Assembly (NCBI RefSeq): GCF_011299095.1
Contig: NZ_CP049889.1
Location: 1,143,501-1,207,500 of the forward strand
Length of the DNA: 64,000 nt
Origin: Jeotgalibaca porci
GTDB taxonomy: Bacteria; Bacillota; Bacilli; Lactobacillales; Aerococcaceae
Reading direction: 5' to 3'
Notes under the pieces: generated by a model
Database searches by the model: none
What the model was told of the DNA's origin: nothing
What the model saw: only the letters and a program-made list of their open reading frames with translations
Part shown: positions 51,382-63,923 of the stretch, piece after piece
How positions within the stretch are numbered: position 1 is the first letter of the stretch
Layout of the letters: the number at the start of each line of letters is the position of its first letter
Made by a program: the position numbers and the translations under genes

Positions 51382-51426
51382 AAATCAAAAAAGAAAGAGG
51401 CCCTGTGCTTCTTTCTTTTTTGATTT
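51382..51426 (+). terminator. Rho-independent terminator after dnaN
   Basis: AAATCAAAAAAGAAAG pairs with CTTTCTTTTTTGATTT around a 13-base loop. The T-rich arm serves as the tail. Confidence 0.88.
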
Positions 51427-51506
51427 ATAAATATCATTTAGACACAATACACGTTTTTGTTGTTTATTACCTCAAATCGATAGAAGGCCTATTTTTACGC
51501 GTTTAT

Positions 51507-51535
51507 TTGAATTTCTGCCTAAAAAAGTGTATAAT
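51507..51535 (+). promoter_or_regulatory. Promoter of yaaA-recF-gyrB-gyrA
   Basis: TTGAAT (51507-51512), 17-base spacer, TATAAT (51530-51535), 63 bases before yaaA. Confidence 0.8.
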
Positions 51536-51598
51536 AAGAAGTGGAAAGTGTGGATTCGAGAGGTTCCATGCTTATTTTAATGAAATAGGGTGAAAATC

Positions 51599-51837
51599 TT
51601 GAAAAATATAGTTCATATTGACGAAGATTTTATTACACTTGGACAATTACTTAAACATATTAACGTTATTTCCAGTGGCGGTATGGCGAAATGGTATTTA
51701 TCAGAGTACGCTGTTTTCGTAGATAGTGAAAAAGAGGATCGTCGCGGCCGTAAGATTTATCCAGGCATGATGGTTGAAATTCCGGATGAAGGAGCCTTTT
51801 TGATTCAACGTAATGATTCTTCTCAAGAGTCGTTATC

Positions 51838-51841
<4 letters not shown>
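51599..51841 (+). CDS. yaaA: S4-domain RNA-binding protein YaaA
   Basis: A protein of about 80 residues with a single S4-like RNA-binding domain: FITLGQLLKHINVISSGGMAKWYL then VDSEKEDRRGRKIYPGMMVEI. This is the YaaA/RlbA family always found between dnaN and recF in Bacillota; a role in ribosome assembly or RNA binding is family knowledge. I choose the TTG at 51599, six bases after AGGGTGA, over the GTG at 51590 that overlaps that site. Its stop overlaps the recF start by four bases. Confidence 0.88.
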
Positions 51842-54901
<3,060 letters not shown>

Positions 54902-54921
54902 GAAGGAAGGACATTAATCAA

Positions 54922-57477
54922 ATGGACGAAGAAAATAAAGAATTAGATGCTGGCATGGAAGTCCGTGATCTCAGTAAAGAAATGCGAAAATCGTTCTTAG
55001 AGTATGCGATGAGTGTTATCGTCTCACGTGCCCTTCCAGACGTACGTGACGGTCTAAAGCCCGTACACCGTAGAATTTTGTATGGAATGAACGAATTAGG
55101 CATTACGCCTGATAAATCTCATAAAAAATCAGCACGTATCGTCGGGGATGTTATGGGTAAATACCACCCCCACGGTGACAGTGCGATTTACGAGTCAATG
55201 GTTCGGATGGCGCAAGATTTTAGTTACCGGTATACGCTTGTTGATGGACATGGAAACTTTGGTTCTGTCGATGGTGATGGCGCTGCTGCGATGCGTTATA
55301 CCGAAGCAAGAATGTCTAAAATTGCGTTAGAATTATTACGGGATATTAATAAAGATACGGTTGATTATCATGATAACTACGATGGTTCTGAAAGAGAACC
55401 TGATGTGTTACCAGCACGCTTCCCTAACCTTCTAGTTAACGGAGCATCTGGTATCGCGGTTGGAATGGCAACCAATATTCCACCGCATAACTTGACGGAA
55501 GTTATCTCGGCTCTTCACATTCTGATGAACAATCCGGATGCGACAACAACAGAATTAATGGAAGCTTTACCAGGACCAGACTTCCCTACTGGGGGAATTG
55601 TTCTTGGTAAATCAGGTATCCGTAAAGCTTATGAAACAGGACGCGGCTCTATCATTGTCCGTGGACGAGTTGAAATTGAAACGTTGAAGAACGGTAAAGA
55701 ACGTATCTTGATTACGGAATTGCCTTACGTTGTCAACAAAGCGAAATTAGTAGAACGGATTGCTGAATTAGCACGTGACAAACGGATCGAAGGTATTACC
55801 GACTTAGCAGACGAGTCAGACCGTGACGGCATGCGGATTGTCATTGATGTCCGTAAAGATATGAGTGCGTCCGTTATTTTGAATAACTTATATAAATTGA
55901 CACCACTTCAATCTTCTTTCGGTTTCAATATGCTGGCAATTGTGAATGGTGTTCCTGAAACATTGAGCTTGAAGAGCATCCTCTACCATTACTTAGAGCA
56001 TCAAAAAGTCGTTCTACGTCGTCGTACGATGTATGACAAACGAAAAGCAGAAGCACGCGCGCATATTTTAGAAGGTCTGCGAATTGCTTTAGATCATATC
56101 GACGAAATCGTTAATATTTTGAGAAGTTCACCAAGTGGCGATGTAGCGAAGAAAATCTTCATGGAAGATTACGGACTATCGGATAAACAAGCACAAGCGA
56201 TTTTAGATATGCGGATGGTTCGTTTAACCGGTTTGGAACGTGACAAAATAGAAGGAGAATACAACGATTTAGTTGCTCTGATTGCTGACTTAGCTGATAT
56301 CTTAGGAAATGAGCAACGTATTTTCCAAATCATTTATGATGAATTGCTTGAAATTCAAGAACGTTTCGGTGACGAACGTCGTACTGAATTATTAGTTGGA
56401 GAAGTTCTCTCGCTAGAAGACGAAGACTTGATTGAAGAAGAAGAAGTAATCATTAGTTTAACTTATAATGGCTACATCAAACGTATTCCAAGCAGCGAAT
56501 TCCGCGCGCAACGCCGCGGTGGACGCGGTGTACAAGGAATGGGCGTCCATGATGACGACTTTATCGAAACACTGCTAACGACCTCCACACACGACAATCT
56601 GCTGTACTTCTCTAACCAAGGTAAGGTTTACCGGACTAAAGGTTATGAAATACCAGAATATGGCCGTACTGCTAAAGGATTGCCGATTATTAACTTGTTG
56701 AACCTGGATGCGGGTGAAAAGATTCAAACCATCATCAACTTGTCAGGTAATAAACCAGTTGAAGGTGAAAATCTATTCTTTGTTACGAAATTAGGAACCG
56801 TAAAACGGACGGAAACGACTGATTTTGCAAATATTCGCCAAAGCGGATTGCGTGCAATCAACTTGAATGAAGGCGATGAGTTGATCAAAGTTGTCTTGAC
56901 GGATGGAAATAAGAACATCATCCTAGGAACACATTACGGCTACTCTGTGAGCTTCAATGAGCAAGACGTCCGTAAAATGGGTCGTACTGCTGCAGGTGTA
57001 CGTGGAGCACGCTTGCGTGAGGATGATTTCATCGTTGGAATGGCTATTCTTGAAGAAGATACGACAGTTCTTGTTATTACTGAAAAAGGATACGGGAAAC
57101 GTACAAGTATCGACGAATATGCAATCAAGGGCCGTGGTGGTAAAGGAATCAAGACCGCTAATATTACTGAGAAGAATGGTAAGTTAGTCGGTTTACGTAC
57201 GGTAAAAGAAGACGATGATATTATGATTATTACCGATACAGGCGTCATGATTCGCTTCCATGCTAAGGATGTATCTCAAACAGGCCGTGCGACGTTGGGT
57301 GTACGTTTAATGCGCTTAGACGACGATTCAAAAGTATCGACTATGGCTGTTGTTGATCCTGAAGAGGAAGAACTGGATATGCCAGAAGAAGAAATGGTCA
57401 GCAAGACAGACGAACAAATCAAAGCAGATATGCAACAATTTGCAACTGAAATCTTCGAAGAAGAAGATAAAGACTAA
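54922..57477 (+). CDS. gyrA: DNA gyrase subunit A
   Basis: An 851-residue breakage-reunion subunit. The active-site tyrosine is Tyr126 ([12 protein letters not shown]). The quinolone-resistance-determining region [19 protein letters not shown] has Ser87 and Glu91, the wild-type, drug-sensitive residues. The GyrA box in the C-terminal domain reads [12 protein letters not shown], which marks gyrase rather than topoisomerase IV. The C-terminus is acidic. AAGGAAGG precedes the ATG. A long hairpin terminator follows. Confidence 0.98.
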   Translation: MDEENKELDAGMEVRDLSKEMRKSFLEYAMSVIVSRALPDVRDGLKPVHRRILYGMNELGITPDKSHKKSARIVGDVMGKYHPHGDSAIYESMVRMAQDFSYRYTLVDGHGNFGSVDGDGAAAMRYTEARMSKIALELLRDINKDTVDYHDNYDGSEREPDVLPARFPNLLVNGASGIAVGMATNIPPHNLTEVISALHILMNNPDATTTELMEALPGPDFPTGGIVLGKSGIRKAYETGRGSIIVRGRVEIETLKNGKERILITELPYVVNKAKLVERIAELARDKRIEGITDLADESDRDGMRIVIDVRKDMSASVILNNLYKLTPLQSSFGFNMLAIVNGVPETLSLKSILYHYLEHQKVVLRRRTMYDKRKAEARAHILEGLRIALDHIDEIVNILRSSPSGDVAKKIFMEDYGLSDKQAQAILDMRMVRLTGLERDKIEGEYNDLVALIADLADILGNEQRIFQIIYDELLEIQERFGDERRTELLVGEVLSLEDEDLIEEEEVIISLTYNGYIKRIPSSEFRAQRRGGRGVQGMGVHDDDFIETLLTTSTHDNLLYFSNQGKVYRTKGYEIPEYGRTAKGLPIINLLNLDAGEKIQTIINLSGNKPVEGENLFFVTKLGTVKRTETTDFANIRQSGLRAINLNEGDELIKVVLTDGNKNIILGTHYGYSVSFNEQDVRKMGRTAAGVRGARLREDDFIVGMAILEEDTTVLVITEKGYGKRTSIDEYAIKGRGGKGIKTANITEKNGKLVGLRTVKEDDDIMIITDTGVMIRFHAKDVSQTGRATLGVRLMRLDDDSKVSTMAVVDPEEEELDMPEEEMVSKTDEQIKADMQQFATEIFEEEDKD

Positions 57478-57482
57478 ACATA

Positions 57483-57535
57483 AAGCGATAAGAAATGGGA
57501 GTCAGCCTCCCCTCTTATCGCTTTATTTATTTTTC
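57483..57535 (+). terminator. Rho-independent terminator after gyrA
   Basis: AAAGCGATAAGA pairs with TCTTATCGCTTT, with a smaller GGGAG/CTCCC pairing inside, followed by T-rich sequence. Confidence 0.92.
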
Positions 57536-57545
57536 TAAAAAAATA

Positions 57546-57574
57546 TTGCAAGTTAGAAACAGTTATGGTAGAAT
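57546..57574 (+). promoter_or_regulatory. Promoter of rpsF-ssb-rpsR
   Basis: TTGCAA (57546-57551), 17-base spacer, TAGAAT (57569-57574). Confidence 0.7.
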
Positions 57575-57583
57575 ATTTAAACG

Positions 57584-57631
57584 TGAGTATTTCAAAAAAT
57601 ACTCTCCTTGCTCTTGTAATTATAAGAGCCA
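57584..57631 (+). promoter_or_regulatory. Two hairpins in the rpsF leader
   Basis: GAGTATTT/AAATACTC (about 57585-57604) and GCTCTT/AAGAGC (about 57611-57630) form two short stem-loops before the AAGGAGGTGA of rpsF. The rpsF operon is often controlled by S6:S18 binding to its leader, but I do not see that motif clearly here. Confidence 0.45.
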
Positions 57632-57656
57632 AAGTCCATAAGGAGGTGACAGTACA

Positions 57657-57947
57657 ATGACTCAATACGAAATTAACTACATTATCCGTCCGAACATCGA
57701 TGAAGCTGATAAAGCTGAATTGGTTAAACGCTTCGATACAATCTTAGCTGATAATGGCGCTACAATTATTGAATCAAAAGACTGGTCAAAACGTCGTTTA
57801 GCATACGAAATCAACGATTTCCGCGAAGGTATCTACCATATCGCAACAATCGAAGCTTCTGATGCTGCAGCGATTACAGAATTTGACCGTCTAGCGAAAA
57901 TCAGTAACGATATTATCCGTCATATCATCATCAAGCAAGAAGCATAA
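57657..57947 (+). CDS. rpsF: 30S ribosomal protein S6
   Basis: A 96-residue protein starting [20 protein letters not shown], with the S6 signature [21 protein letters not shown]6 binds S18 on the 30S platform; rpsR is two genes downstream. An AAGGAGGTGA ribosome binding site precedes the ATG. A parS-like palindrome lies directly after its stop codon. Confidence 0.97.
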   Translation: MTQYEINYIIRPNIDEADKAELVKRFDTILADNGATIIESKDWSKRRLAYEINDFREGIYHIATIEASDAAAITEFDRLAKISNDIIRHIIIKQEA

Positions 57948-57949
57948 AA

Positions 57950-57965
57950 TGTTCCACGTGAAACA
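57950..57965. promoter_or_regulatory. parS: parS site 1 (ParB/Spo0J binding)
   Basis: TGTTCCACGTGAAACA matches the parS consensus TGTTNCACGTGAAACA perfectly. It lies between rpsF and ssb, about 8 kb from oriC. Confidence 0.93.
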
Positions 57966-57988
57966 TTTTAAGGAGGATGTAAGAAAAG

Positions 57989-58519
57989 ATGATTAATAAC
58001 GTTGTACTAACAGGTAGATTAACCAAAGATGTCGATTTACGTTATACATCAAATGGCACAGCAGTAGGATCCTTCACTGTTGCCGTTGACCGTCAATTTA
58101 AAAGTCAATCCGGTGAACGCGAAACTGATTTTATTAATTGTGTTATGTGGCGAAAAGCTGCTGAGAACTTTGCTAACTTCACACGAAAAGGCTCTTTAGT
58201 CGGTATTCAAGGACGTATTCAAACACGTAACTACGAAAACCAACAAGGTCAACGCGTGTATGTTACTGAAATCGTAGCAGATAACTTTACCCTGCTTGAA
58301 TCTAGAAATGTTACTGAACAAAGACCTAGAGAAACTGAATCTTCTGGCCCTGCTTCTTATAACAATAACAATTCAAACCAATACAATCAAAATAATAATC
58401 AATCGTCTTACTCATCTAATAACCAAACAAACAGTTTTAATGACTACAATTCGAATGAAGATCCATTCCTATCAAGTGGCCAATCAATCGACATCTCAGA
58501 TGACGACTTGCCATTCTAA
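57989..58519 (+). CDS. ssb: Single-stranded DNA-binding protein
   Basis: A 176-residue SSB. OB-fold domain (1-110) with [20 protein letters not shown] and [20 protein letters not shown], a linker of about 50 residues rich in Asn, Gln and Ser ([20 protein letters not shown]), and the acidic tail DISDDDLPF that recruits repair and replication partners. It protects single-stranded DNA during replication. AAGGAGGAT precedes the ATG. It lies between rpsF and rpsR, the usual order. Confidence 0.97.
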   Translation: MINNVVLTGRLTKDVDLRYTSNGTAVGSFTVAVDRQFKSQSGERETDFINCVMWRKAAENFANFTRKGSLVGIQGRIQTRNYENQQGQRVYVTEIVADNFTLLESRNVTEQRPRETESSGPASYNNNNSNQYNQNNNQSSYSSNNQTNSFNDYNSNEDPFLSSGQSIDISDDDLPF

Positions 58520-58555
58520 TAGTGAATAAAGGATCGTAAAAAGGAGGAAAACAAC

Positions 58556-58798
58556 ATGGCTCAACAACGTGGTGCTCGTCGCGGACGTAAGCGTAAAAAA
58601 GTATGCTTCTTCTGTGCAAATCACATTGATCATGTAGATTACAAAGATACTGATCTTTTGAAACGTTACGTATCAGAAAAAGGTAAAATTTTACCTCGTC
58701 GCGTAACAGGTACATGTGCTAAACATCAAAGAACATTAACGATCTCAATTAAACGTGCTCGTATTATCGCTTTGATGCCTTTCACAATCGCAGAATAA
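58556..58798 (+). CDS. rpsR: 30S ribosomal protein S18
   Basis: An 80-residue basic protein with [20 protein letters not shown] and [20 protein letters not shown], the S18 signatures. The CxxC pair and later Cys/His suggest a zinc-binding C+ version. It partners S6. AAGGAGG precedes the ATG. A strong terminator follows. Confidence 0.97.
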   Translation: MAQQRGARRGRKRKKVCFFCANHIDHVDYKDTDLLKRYVSEKGKILPRRVTGTCAKHQRTLTISIKRARIIALMPFTIAE

Positions 58799-58811
58799 TA
58801 ATACAATTTGC

Positions 58812-58856
58812 AAGACCTGCAGTTATCAGCAATGATAACTGCAGGTCTTTTATTTT
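58812..58856 (+). terminator. Rho-independent terminator after rpsR
   Basis: GACCTGCAGTTATC pairs perfectly with GATAACTGCAGGTC around a 6-base loop, followed by TTTTATTTTTT. Confidence 0.95.
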
Positions 58857-58891
58857 TTATTCAAAAATAAGAAAGCTTTACATAAAACTAC

Positions 58892-59075
58892 TTATCCACA
58901 CCGAAAATGAGTTATGCACAAAAATGAAAAGGTGTAGGACGGCCTTTCCTTAGAGTTACCCACATGTTAATAAAGCTCCACTATCATTGAGAAGACAAGG
59001 TTTCATGGGTTTTTATGACACTTATCCACAAGTGGACAAGTCCAAATTGGGGATAAAGTCATTTAGTTATCAACA
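58892..59075. other. Second DnaA-box cluster between rpsR and gdpP
   Basis: Within 184 bases lie TTATCCACA (58892, 59032), TTATGCACA (58912), TTACCCACA (58956) and TTATCAACA (59067), all on the plus strand, about 8.7 kb from the right oriC part. No gene is visible in 58799-59384. Two parS-like sites follow within 200 bases. The region may titrate DnaA or be part of an origin-domain control site. Confidence 0.75.
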
Positions 59076-59231
59076 TTTACCGGAGATTAAAAAGAAGTGC
59101 TTAAAAACCGGTGTATCACCTACAAATAAACTATAAAAAAATTGAATTAACGCTTGTGAAATGTCAGTAGAAGGATATTGCGCTAGAAAATGGAGCGATA
59201 AAAAGAATAAGTGTAAACGATTTCTTTTTAA

Positions 59232-59247
59232 TGTTCCACGTGAAACA
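59232..59247. promoter_or_regulatory. parS: parS site 2
   Basis: TGTTCCACGTGAAACA, identical to site 1 and a perfect parS match, in the rpsR-gdpP gap. Confidence 0.93.
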
Positions 59248-59269
59248 TCTGCTGCAAAGTAGGTGTGAA

Positions 59270-59285
59270 AGTTCCACGTGGAACA
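59270..59285. promoter_or_regulatory. parS: parS-like site 3
   Basis: AGTTCCACGTGGAACA contains a perfect 14-bp palindrome and matches parS at 14 of 16 positions, 38 bases from site 2. The two changes may weaken ParB binding. Confidence 0.75.
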
Positions 59286-59384
59286 TTCGCCACATCCTCC
59301 CTTACGGTGCAAATGTGGCTATAAGAATGCCCTTGTGTTAAAATAAATACACTAAATCCAACATTTAAGGGAAAAGGAGTAACA

Positions 59385-61406
59385 ATGAAAATTAGGGAAA
59401 AGTTTGATAAACTTCCAGTTTTTCTTAGAGAAGATAGAATAAAAGTCCCAACCACAATTATTTTGCTGTCATTGATACTATTAATCGTTTTAACCTTTAT
59501 AGCCGATTGGAAAATTGGGCTAACAGTTGTGCTGCTGATTCTTGTCACAGTGTGGCTGCTTTATAATTCAACAGATTACTTAATTGAAGAAACGAATAAA
59601 TATGTATCTGATTTATCTTATAGAATTAAAAAAGGTGAACAAGAAGCCCTGATTCAGATGCCGATTGGTATCCTCTTATATAATGAAAAATATGAAATAC
59701 AATGGACGAACCCCTATCTGATTCGTTATTTTGAGAATAAAGATATTCTGGGACGTAAAATTGAAGAGATTGACAAAGAGCTTGCAGGATGGGTTAAAGA
59801 GTACGAAACCAATCAAATGCAAAAGATTAAGTGGGGCGACCGTTATTTTGAAATGGTTATACAAGAAGAAATAGGTGTCCTCTATTTAATGGATATAACG
59901 GAGTACGCGAATATCGAAGAAAAATATGAAGATGATAAAGTTGTTTTTGGTAACATCATAATTGATAACTACGATGAAGCAGTACAATCTATGAACGACC
60001 GTAAAAGATCTAACGTTAATAACTACATAACGAATCAATTAACGAATTGGGCAAACGTAAACAATGTTTTCTTAAAACGCGTTGACGATGACCGCTTCAT
60101 AATCTTAATGACTAAAAAAACATTAGGGAAACTTGAAAAGAGTAAGTTTGAAATTGTTGATCAGATTCGTGAGCGGACATCCAAACAAAACTTCCCGCTC
60201 ACTTTGAGTATGGGTATTTCTCATCAAACTTCTATGACGCAGGAGAAGTGGAAAGATATCGCACAGCTCGCTCAAACGAATGTTGACTTAGCGTTGGCTC
60301 GTGGCGGTGACCAAGTAGTTGTCCGTAGTGCAGACGCAGAAGCGCGCTTCTATGGCGGTAAAACAAACCCGATGGAAAAGAGAACACGCATTCGCGCACG
60401 GATGATTAGTCAGGCTTTAGAAGAATTAATCGCCAATTCCGACAAGGTTTTTGTCATGGGACATAACTATCCGGATATGGACGTGTTGGGAGCCTGTTTG
60501 GGAATCAGACGAATTGTTCAAATGAACAATAAAGAAGCATGGATTATTATGCAAAATGAGCAATTCTCAAATGACATCACACGGATGATGGACGTTATCG
60601 GAAAAGATACGAACCTGTCTAAATATTTCATTAGCCCCGAACAAGCACAAGAAATGGTGACAGAAGAATCATTGATTGTTTTAGCAGACGTACATAAACC
60701 AAGTATGGTTCCGGCTCCGGAATTGATGGATATTTCGAATAAAGTTGTTATTATTGATCACCACAGACGTGGCGAGGAGTTTCCAAAGAATCCTGTCCTC
60801 GTTTATATTGAACCGTATGCTTCCTCAGCATCCGAGTTAATTGCAGAACTATTTGAGTATCAATCCAATGACATTGATACCATAAATAAAATAGAAGCAA
60901 CGGCCATGTTGGCAGGTATAATAGTAGATACACGAAATTTCAGTTTGCGTACAGGCTCCAGAACATTTGATGCAGCAAGTTATTTGCAATCAAATGGTGC
61001 AGACACGATTTTGATTCAAAACTCTTTGAAGGAAGATTTAGATACCTATTTAATGAGAAGTCGCTTACTGGAAACTATGGACTTTGTGGTTCCGGGAATG
61101 GCTGTTGTAAATGGTGAAGAAGAACATGCTTATGACACAGTGGTTGCTGCTCAAACGGCAGACACGATGCTTTCGATGGAAGGTGTCGAAGCTTCATTCG
61201 TTATTACGTTACGTAAGGATGGACGGATAGGAATCAGTGCGAGAAGCTTGGGTCAAGTAAACGTTCAAAGGATTATGGAGAAATTAGGCGGAGGAGGCCA
61301 TCTCTCAAACGCCGCAACCCAAATAAGTGATAAAACTATTTTAGAAGTAAAAGAACAGCTCATCGCTGTTATTACTAATAAAGAAGAGTCGAAAGGAGAA
61401 CAATAA
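59385..61406 (+). CDS. gdpP: Cyclic-di-AMP phosphodiesterase GdpP
   Basis: A 673-residue membrane protein. Two N-terminal helices (about residues 20-60), a PAS-like domain (about 75-165), a degenerate GGDEF domain (about 175-305, with VDDDRFIIL in place of GGDEF), and DHH/DHHA1 phosphodiesterase domains (about 335-660). The latter carry MGHNYPDMDVLG, LADVHKPSM, VIIDHHRRGEE and GGGGHLSNAATQ. It hydrolyses c-di-AMP, which controls potassium and cell-wall homeostasis. AAAAGGAG precedes the ATG. rplI begins immediately after its stop, so they are co-transcribed. Confidence 0.95.
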   Translation: MKIREKFDKLPVFLREDRIKVPTTIILLSLILLIVLTFIADWKIGLTVVLLILVTVWLLYNSTDYLIEETNKYVSDLSYRIKKGEQEALIQMPIGILLYNEKYEIQWTNPYLIRYFENKDILGRKIEEIDKELAGWVKEYETNQMQKIKWGDRYFEMVIQEEIGVLYLMDITEYANIEEKYEDDKVVFGNIIIDNYDEAVQSMNDRKRSNVNNYITNQLTNWANVNNVFLKRVDDDRFIILMTKKTLGKLEKSKFEIVDQIRERTSKQNFPLTLSMGISHQTSMTQEKWKDIAQLAQTNVDLALARGGDQVVVRSADAEARFYGGKTNPMEKRTRIRARMISQALEELIANSDKVFVMGHNYPDMDVLGACLGIRRIVQMNNKEAWIIMQNEQFSNDITRMMDVIGKDTNLSKYFISPEQAQEMVTEESLIVLADVHKPSMVPAPELMDISNKVVIIDHHRRGEEFPKNPVLVYIEPYASSASELIAELFEYQSNDIDTINKIEATAMLAGIIVDTRNFSLRTGSRTFDAASYLQSNGADTILIQNSLKEDLDTYLMRSRLLETMDFVVPGMAVVNGEEEHAYDTVVAAQTADTMLSMEGVEASFVITLRKDGRIGISARSLGQVNVQRIMEKLGGGGHLSNAATQISDKTILEVKEQLIAVITNKEESKGEQ

Positions 61407-61859
61407 ATGAAAGTTATATTCCTAGAAGATATAAAAGGTAAAGGTAAAAAAGGTGAAGTTAAAAACGTAGCCGATGGTTATGCGCAAAACTATCTTATTA
61501 AAAATGGCCTAGCAAAAGAGGCTACCAACTCAAGCGTGTCTGCTCTACAAGGACAGAAAAAAGCTGAAGATAAAAAGGCACAAGAACAACTAGATGAAGC
61601 GAACAAATTAAAAGCCTTTCTCGAAGCTGAGGAAACAGTTATTATCGTTAAAGCGAAATCAGGTGAAGACGGCCGTCTATTTGGTTCTGTTACAAGTAAG
61701 CAAGTTGCTGATCAGCTGAACAAGCAATATAAAGTCAAACTAGACAAACGTAAAATCGATTTGAAAGAGCCAATCCGTGCTCTAGGATTCGTTAAATTAG
61801 AAGTGCGTTTACACTTAGAAGTTACCGCAACATTAACTGTACATATAGTCGGAGAATAA
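61407..61859 (+). CDS. rplI: 50S ribosomal protein L9
   Basis: A 150-residue protein with the L9 N-terminal signature [20 protein letters not shown] (about residues 10-30), a long connecting helix (about 45-75) and the C-terminal domain ([20 protein letters not shown]). It starts directly after the gdpP stop, with AAAGGAGAA inside the gdpP end as ribosome binding site. The gdpP-rplI-dnaB order is common in Bacillota. A short terminator follows. Confidence 0.97.
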   Translation: MKVIFLEDIKGKGKKGEVKNVADGYAQNYLIKNGLAKEATNSSVSALQGQKKAEDKKAQEQLDEANKLKAFLEAEETVIIVKAKSGEDGRLFGSVTSKQVADQLNKQYKVKLDKRKIDLKEPIRALGFVKLEVRLHLEVTATLTVHIVGE

Positions 61860-61860
61860 A

Positions 61861-61882
61861 AACTGCTGAGGCAGTTTTTTTC
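61861..61882 (+). terminator. Rho-independent terminator after rplI
   Basis: AACTGC-TGAG-GCAGTT followed by a run of T, starting right after the rplI stop. Confidence 0.85.
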
Positions 61883-61897
61883 TTTTGCTTCAAATGG

Positions 61898-61909
61898 GAA
61901 CGAACGTTC
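61898..61909. promoter_or_regulatory. SOS-box-like palindrome upstream of dnaB
   Basis: GAACGAACGTTC has the GAAC-N4-GTTC core of the Gram-positive LexA box and lies 12 bases upstream of the dnaB -35. The outer bases are G and T rather than C and G, so the match is partial. Confidence 0.4.
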
Positions 61910-61920
61910 TTGCTGTTGGA

Positions 61921-61949
61921 TTGTAAACAACTTTAATTTCAAGTACAAT
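61921..61949 (+). promoter_or_regulatory. Candidate dnaB promoter
   Basis: TTGTAA (61921-61926), 17-base spacer, TACAAT (61944-61949), 56 bases before the chosen dnaB start. Confidence 0.65.
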
Positions 61950-62005
61950 AAAGAGGCTAGAAACAGGGGAAATAATAGAGTAATCAAAAAAGGATGAAGA
62001 CTATA

Positions 62006-63373
62006 ATGGAAGAAACATTCCGAGATCGTACACCACCACATAGTATAGAGGCAGAGCAATCAGTCCTTGGGTCTATTTTTCTTGATCCTGAAACTGTAGT
62101 GAATGTTTTGGAGTATCTGGAACCCAAAGACTTCTATAGAAAGAACCACCAAATTATTTTTGATGCAGTAATGACACTTTTTAATCGTAATGAAGCTATT
62201 GATGTTGTAACTGTGACAAATGAGCTGGAGAATAAAGACCAACTAGAAAACGTTGGAGGTCTGGATTATCTAGGTGAAATAGCATCTTTCGTACCAACAG
62301 CAGCAAACGTTGAGTACTATTCAAAAATCGTTGAAGAAAAATCAATATTAAGAAATTTAATTAAATCAGCGACTGACATTGTCAAACAAGGTTATGATGA
62401 AGATGACCAACTAGCGGTTATTTTAGATAGCGCAGAACAAAGTATTCTACAAGTGTCCGAACGTCGAAATCGATCAGGCTTTATCCGCATCTCGGATGTC
62501 GTGAATGAGTCGTTAAAAAATATTGAATTGCTTTCGCAACAATCAGGGGATGTAACGGGGATTCCGACAGGATACATTGCGTTAGATAAAATGACTGCCG
62601 GTTTACAGCCAGAAGAATTGATTATCCTAGCAGCACGTCCTGCCGTTGGTAAGACAGCCTTTGCTCTAAACATCGCTCAGAACGTTGCGACAAAGGCGGA
62701 CCAAGTTGTGGCCATCTTTAGTCTAGAGATGGGTGCGGAATCATTAGTTAACCGGATGTTGTGTGCGGAAGGTAATATTGATGCCGGAAATCTGCGTACT
62801 GGTCAAATGTCAGAGGATGAATGGTCCAATTTGATCATGGCAATGGCGACTCTTGGACAATCACGTATCTTCATAGATGACACGCCAGGTATACGTATTG
62901 CTGAAATCAGAGCAAAAGCACGCCGACTTAAACAAGAACAAGGAGAAATAGGACTCATTGTTATTGATTATCTTCAGTTAATAGAAGGTAATAACCGTGA
63001 GAGTAGACAGCAAGAAGTTTCGGAAATTTCACGTCAATTAAAAAAGCTCGCAAAAGAATTGAAAGTACCTGTTATTGCACTTTCACAGTTGTCACGTGGA
63101 GTTGAACAGCGTCAGGATAAACGTCCTGTCTTGAGTGATATCCGGGAATCTGGATCTATTGAACAAGATGCGGATATCGTAGCGTTCTTATACCGAGATG
63201 ATTATTACGAACGAGAAGGTTCAGAAGAAAACGACGAACCAGAAATTGAAAATAATATCGTTGAAGTTATTATTGAAAAAAACCGTAGTGGAGCACGTGG
63301 TACAGTAAAACTACTCTTTAAGAAAGAGTTTAATAAATTCTCTTCAATGTCTTATGTACCAGAACCAGCATAA
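62006..63373 (+). CDS. dnaB: Replicative DNA helicase DnaB
   Basis: A 455-residue helicase named after E. coli DnaB (called DnaC in B. subtilis). N-terminal domain PPHSIEAEQSVLGSIFLDPE, linker, and RecA-like domain with Walker A AARPAVGKTAFALNIA, Walker B LIVIDYLQLI and arginine-rich SDIRESGSIEQDADIVAFLY. It unwinds DNA at the fork. I start at the ATG at 62006 with AAGGA upstream; the ATG at 61994 abuts that site. No intein is present. Confidence 0.97.
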   Translation: MEETFRDRTPPHSIEAEQSVLGSIFLDPETVVNVLEYLEPKDFYRKNHQIIFDAVMTLFNRNEAIDVVTVTNELENKDQLENVGGLDYLGEIASFVPTAANVEYYSKIVEEKSILRNLIKSATDIVKQGYDEDDQLAVILDSAEQSILQVSERRNRSGFIRISDVVNESLKNIELLSQQSGDVTGIPTGYIALDKMTAGLQPEELIILAARPAVGKTAFALNIAQNVATKADQVVAIFSLEMGAESLVNRMLCAEGNIDAGNLRTGQMSEDEWSNLIMAMATLGQSRIFIDDTPGIRIAEIRAKARRLKQEQGEIGLIVIDYLQLIEGNNRESRQQEVSEISRQLKKLAKELKVPVIALSQLSRGVEQRQDKRPVLSDIRESGSIEQDADIVAFLYRDDYYEREGSEENDEPEIENNIVEVIIEKNRSGARGTVKLLFKKEFNKFSSMSYVPEPA

Positions 63374-63472
63374 TATGAGAAAAAATTCTCTCTTTTTTTG
63401 AATTTTTCATTGCAATTGAAAAAAAGCAGGAGTAAAATGAATTATGTTCTCACTTATTAGTAAATGAGCAAC

Positions 63473-63545
63473 GGGATATTAGCTCAGCTGGTAGAGCAAT
63501 TGACTCTTAATCAATGGGTCGTAGGTTCGAGCCCTACATGTCCCA
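63473..63545 (+). tRNA. tRNA-Lys (anticodon CTT)
   Basis: A 73-base cloverleaf: acceptor GGGATAT with ATGTCCC and discriminator A; D-arm AGCTCAGCTGGTAGAGC; anticodon stem ATTGA/TCAAT around loop CTCTTAA; T-arm GTAGGTTCGAGCCCTAC. The loop gives anticodon CTT, reading AAG (Lys). CCA is not encoded. The bases 63374-63472 before it hold no gene. Confidence 0.95.
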
Positions 63546-63555
63546 TCAAAAATTA

Positions 63556-63618
63556 AAAGTCCTTCGTCTAGAAAGTTGCCAAGCAACTGGACAGATACGA
63601 AGGGCTCTTTTTTTAGCT
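63556..63618 (+). terminator. Rho-independent terminator after tRNA-Lys
   Basis: AGTCCTTCGT pairs with ACGAAGGGCT (one G-U pair), with an inner GTTGC/GCAAC hairpin, followed by seven T. Confidence 0.9.
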
Positions 63619-63796
63619 ATATAATAGAGAACGCAGTATAAAAGATAAATGATTATATAGGAAGAGATACATTAACGGGATATATGTAATGATATAACAA
63701 CTAGAAATAATGCCATTATATATAGAAGAAAACAACTTCTACTTTCAAGTGGATGACTATCATGATAATAAAGCAATATAAATACACCGATAATTG

Positions 63797-63825
63797 TTGA
63801 CCAAATAATATATAGATGTTATTAT
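63797..63825 (+). promoter_or_regulatory. rRNA operon promoter P1
   Basis: TTGACC (63797-63802), 17-base spacer, TATTAT (63820-63825), in an AT-rich region (63620-63890) without genes. Confidence 0.7.
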
Positions 63826-63894
63826 ATAAAAGTTGCTGAACGAGCGACGCACCAAACGCTTAAAACTTCTTCAAAAAAAGATTTTAAAAAAGTG

Positions 63895-63923
63895 TTGACA
63901 TTAACTTGTCGAGGTGGTAATAT
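63895..63923 (+). promoter_or_regulatory. rRNA operon promoter P2 and 16S leader
   Basis: TTGACA (63895-63900), 17-base spacer, TAATAT (63918-63923), 98 bases after P1. The bases after it, to the window edge, contain CCTTTGAAAACTGAAC, a sequence typical of leaders before 16S rRNA in Bacilli. The 16S gene itself starts beyond 64000. Confidence 0.85.

Noticed and set aside
63769..63793. TAAA followed by ACCGATAA near the rRNA promoters as a SigD promoter.
   Set aside because: The spacer would be 13 bases, while all six supported sites have 15 bases and TTAA. It is followed by rRNA promoters of the vegetative type.
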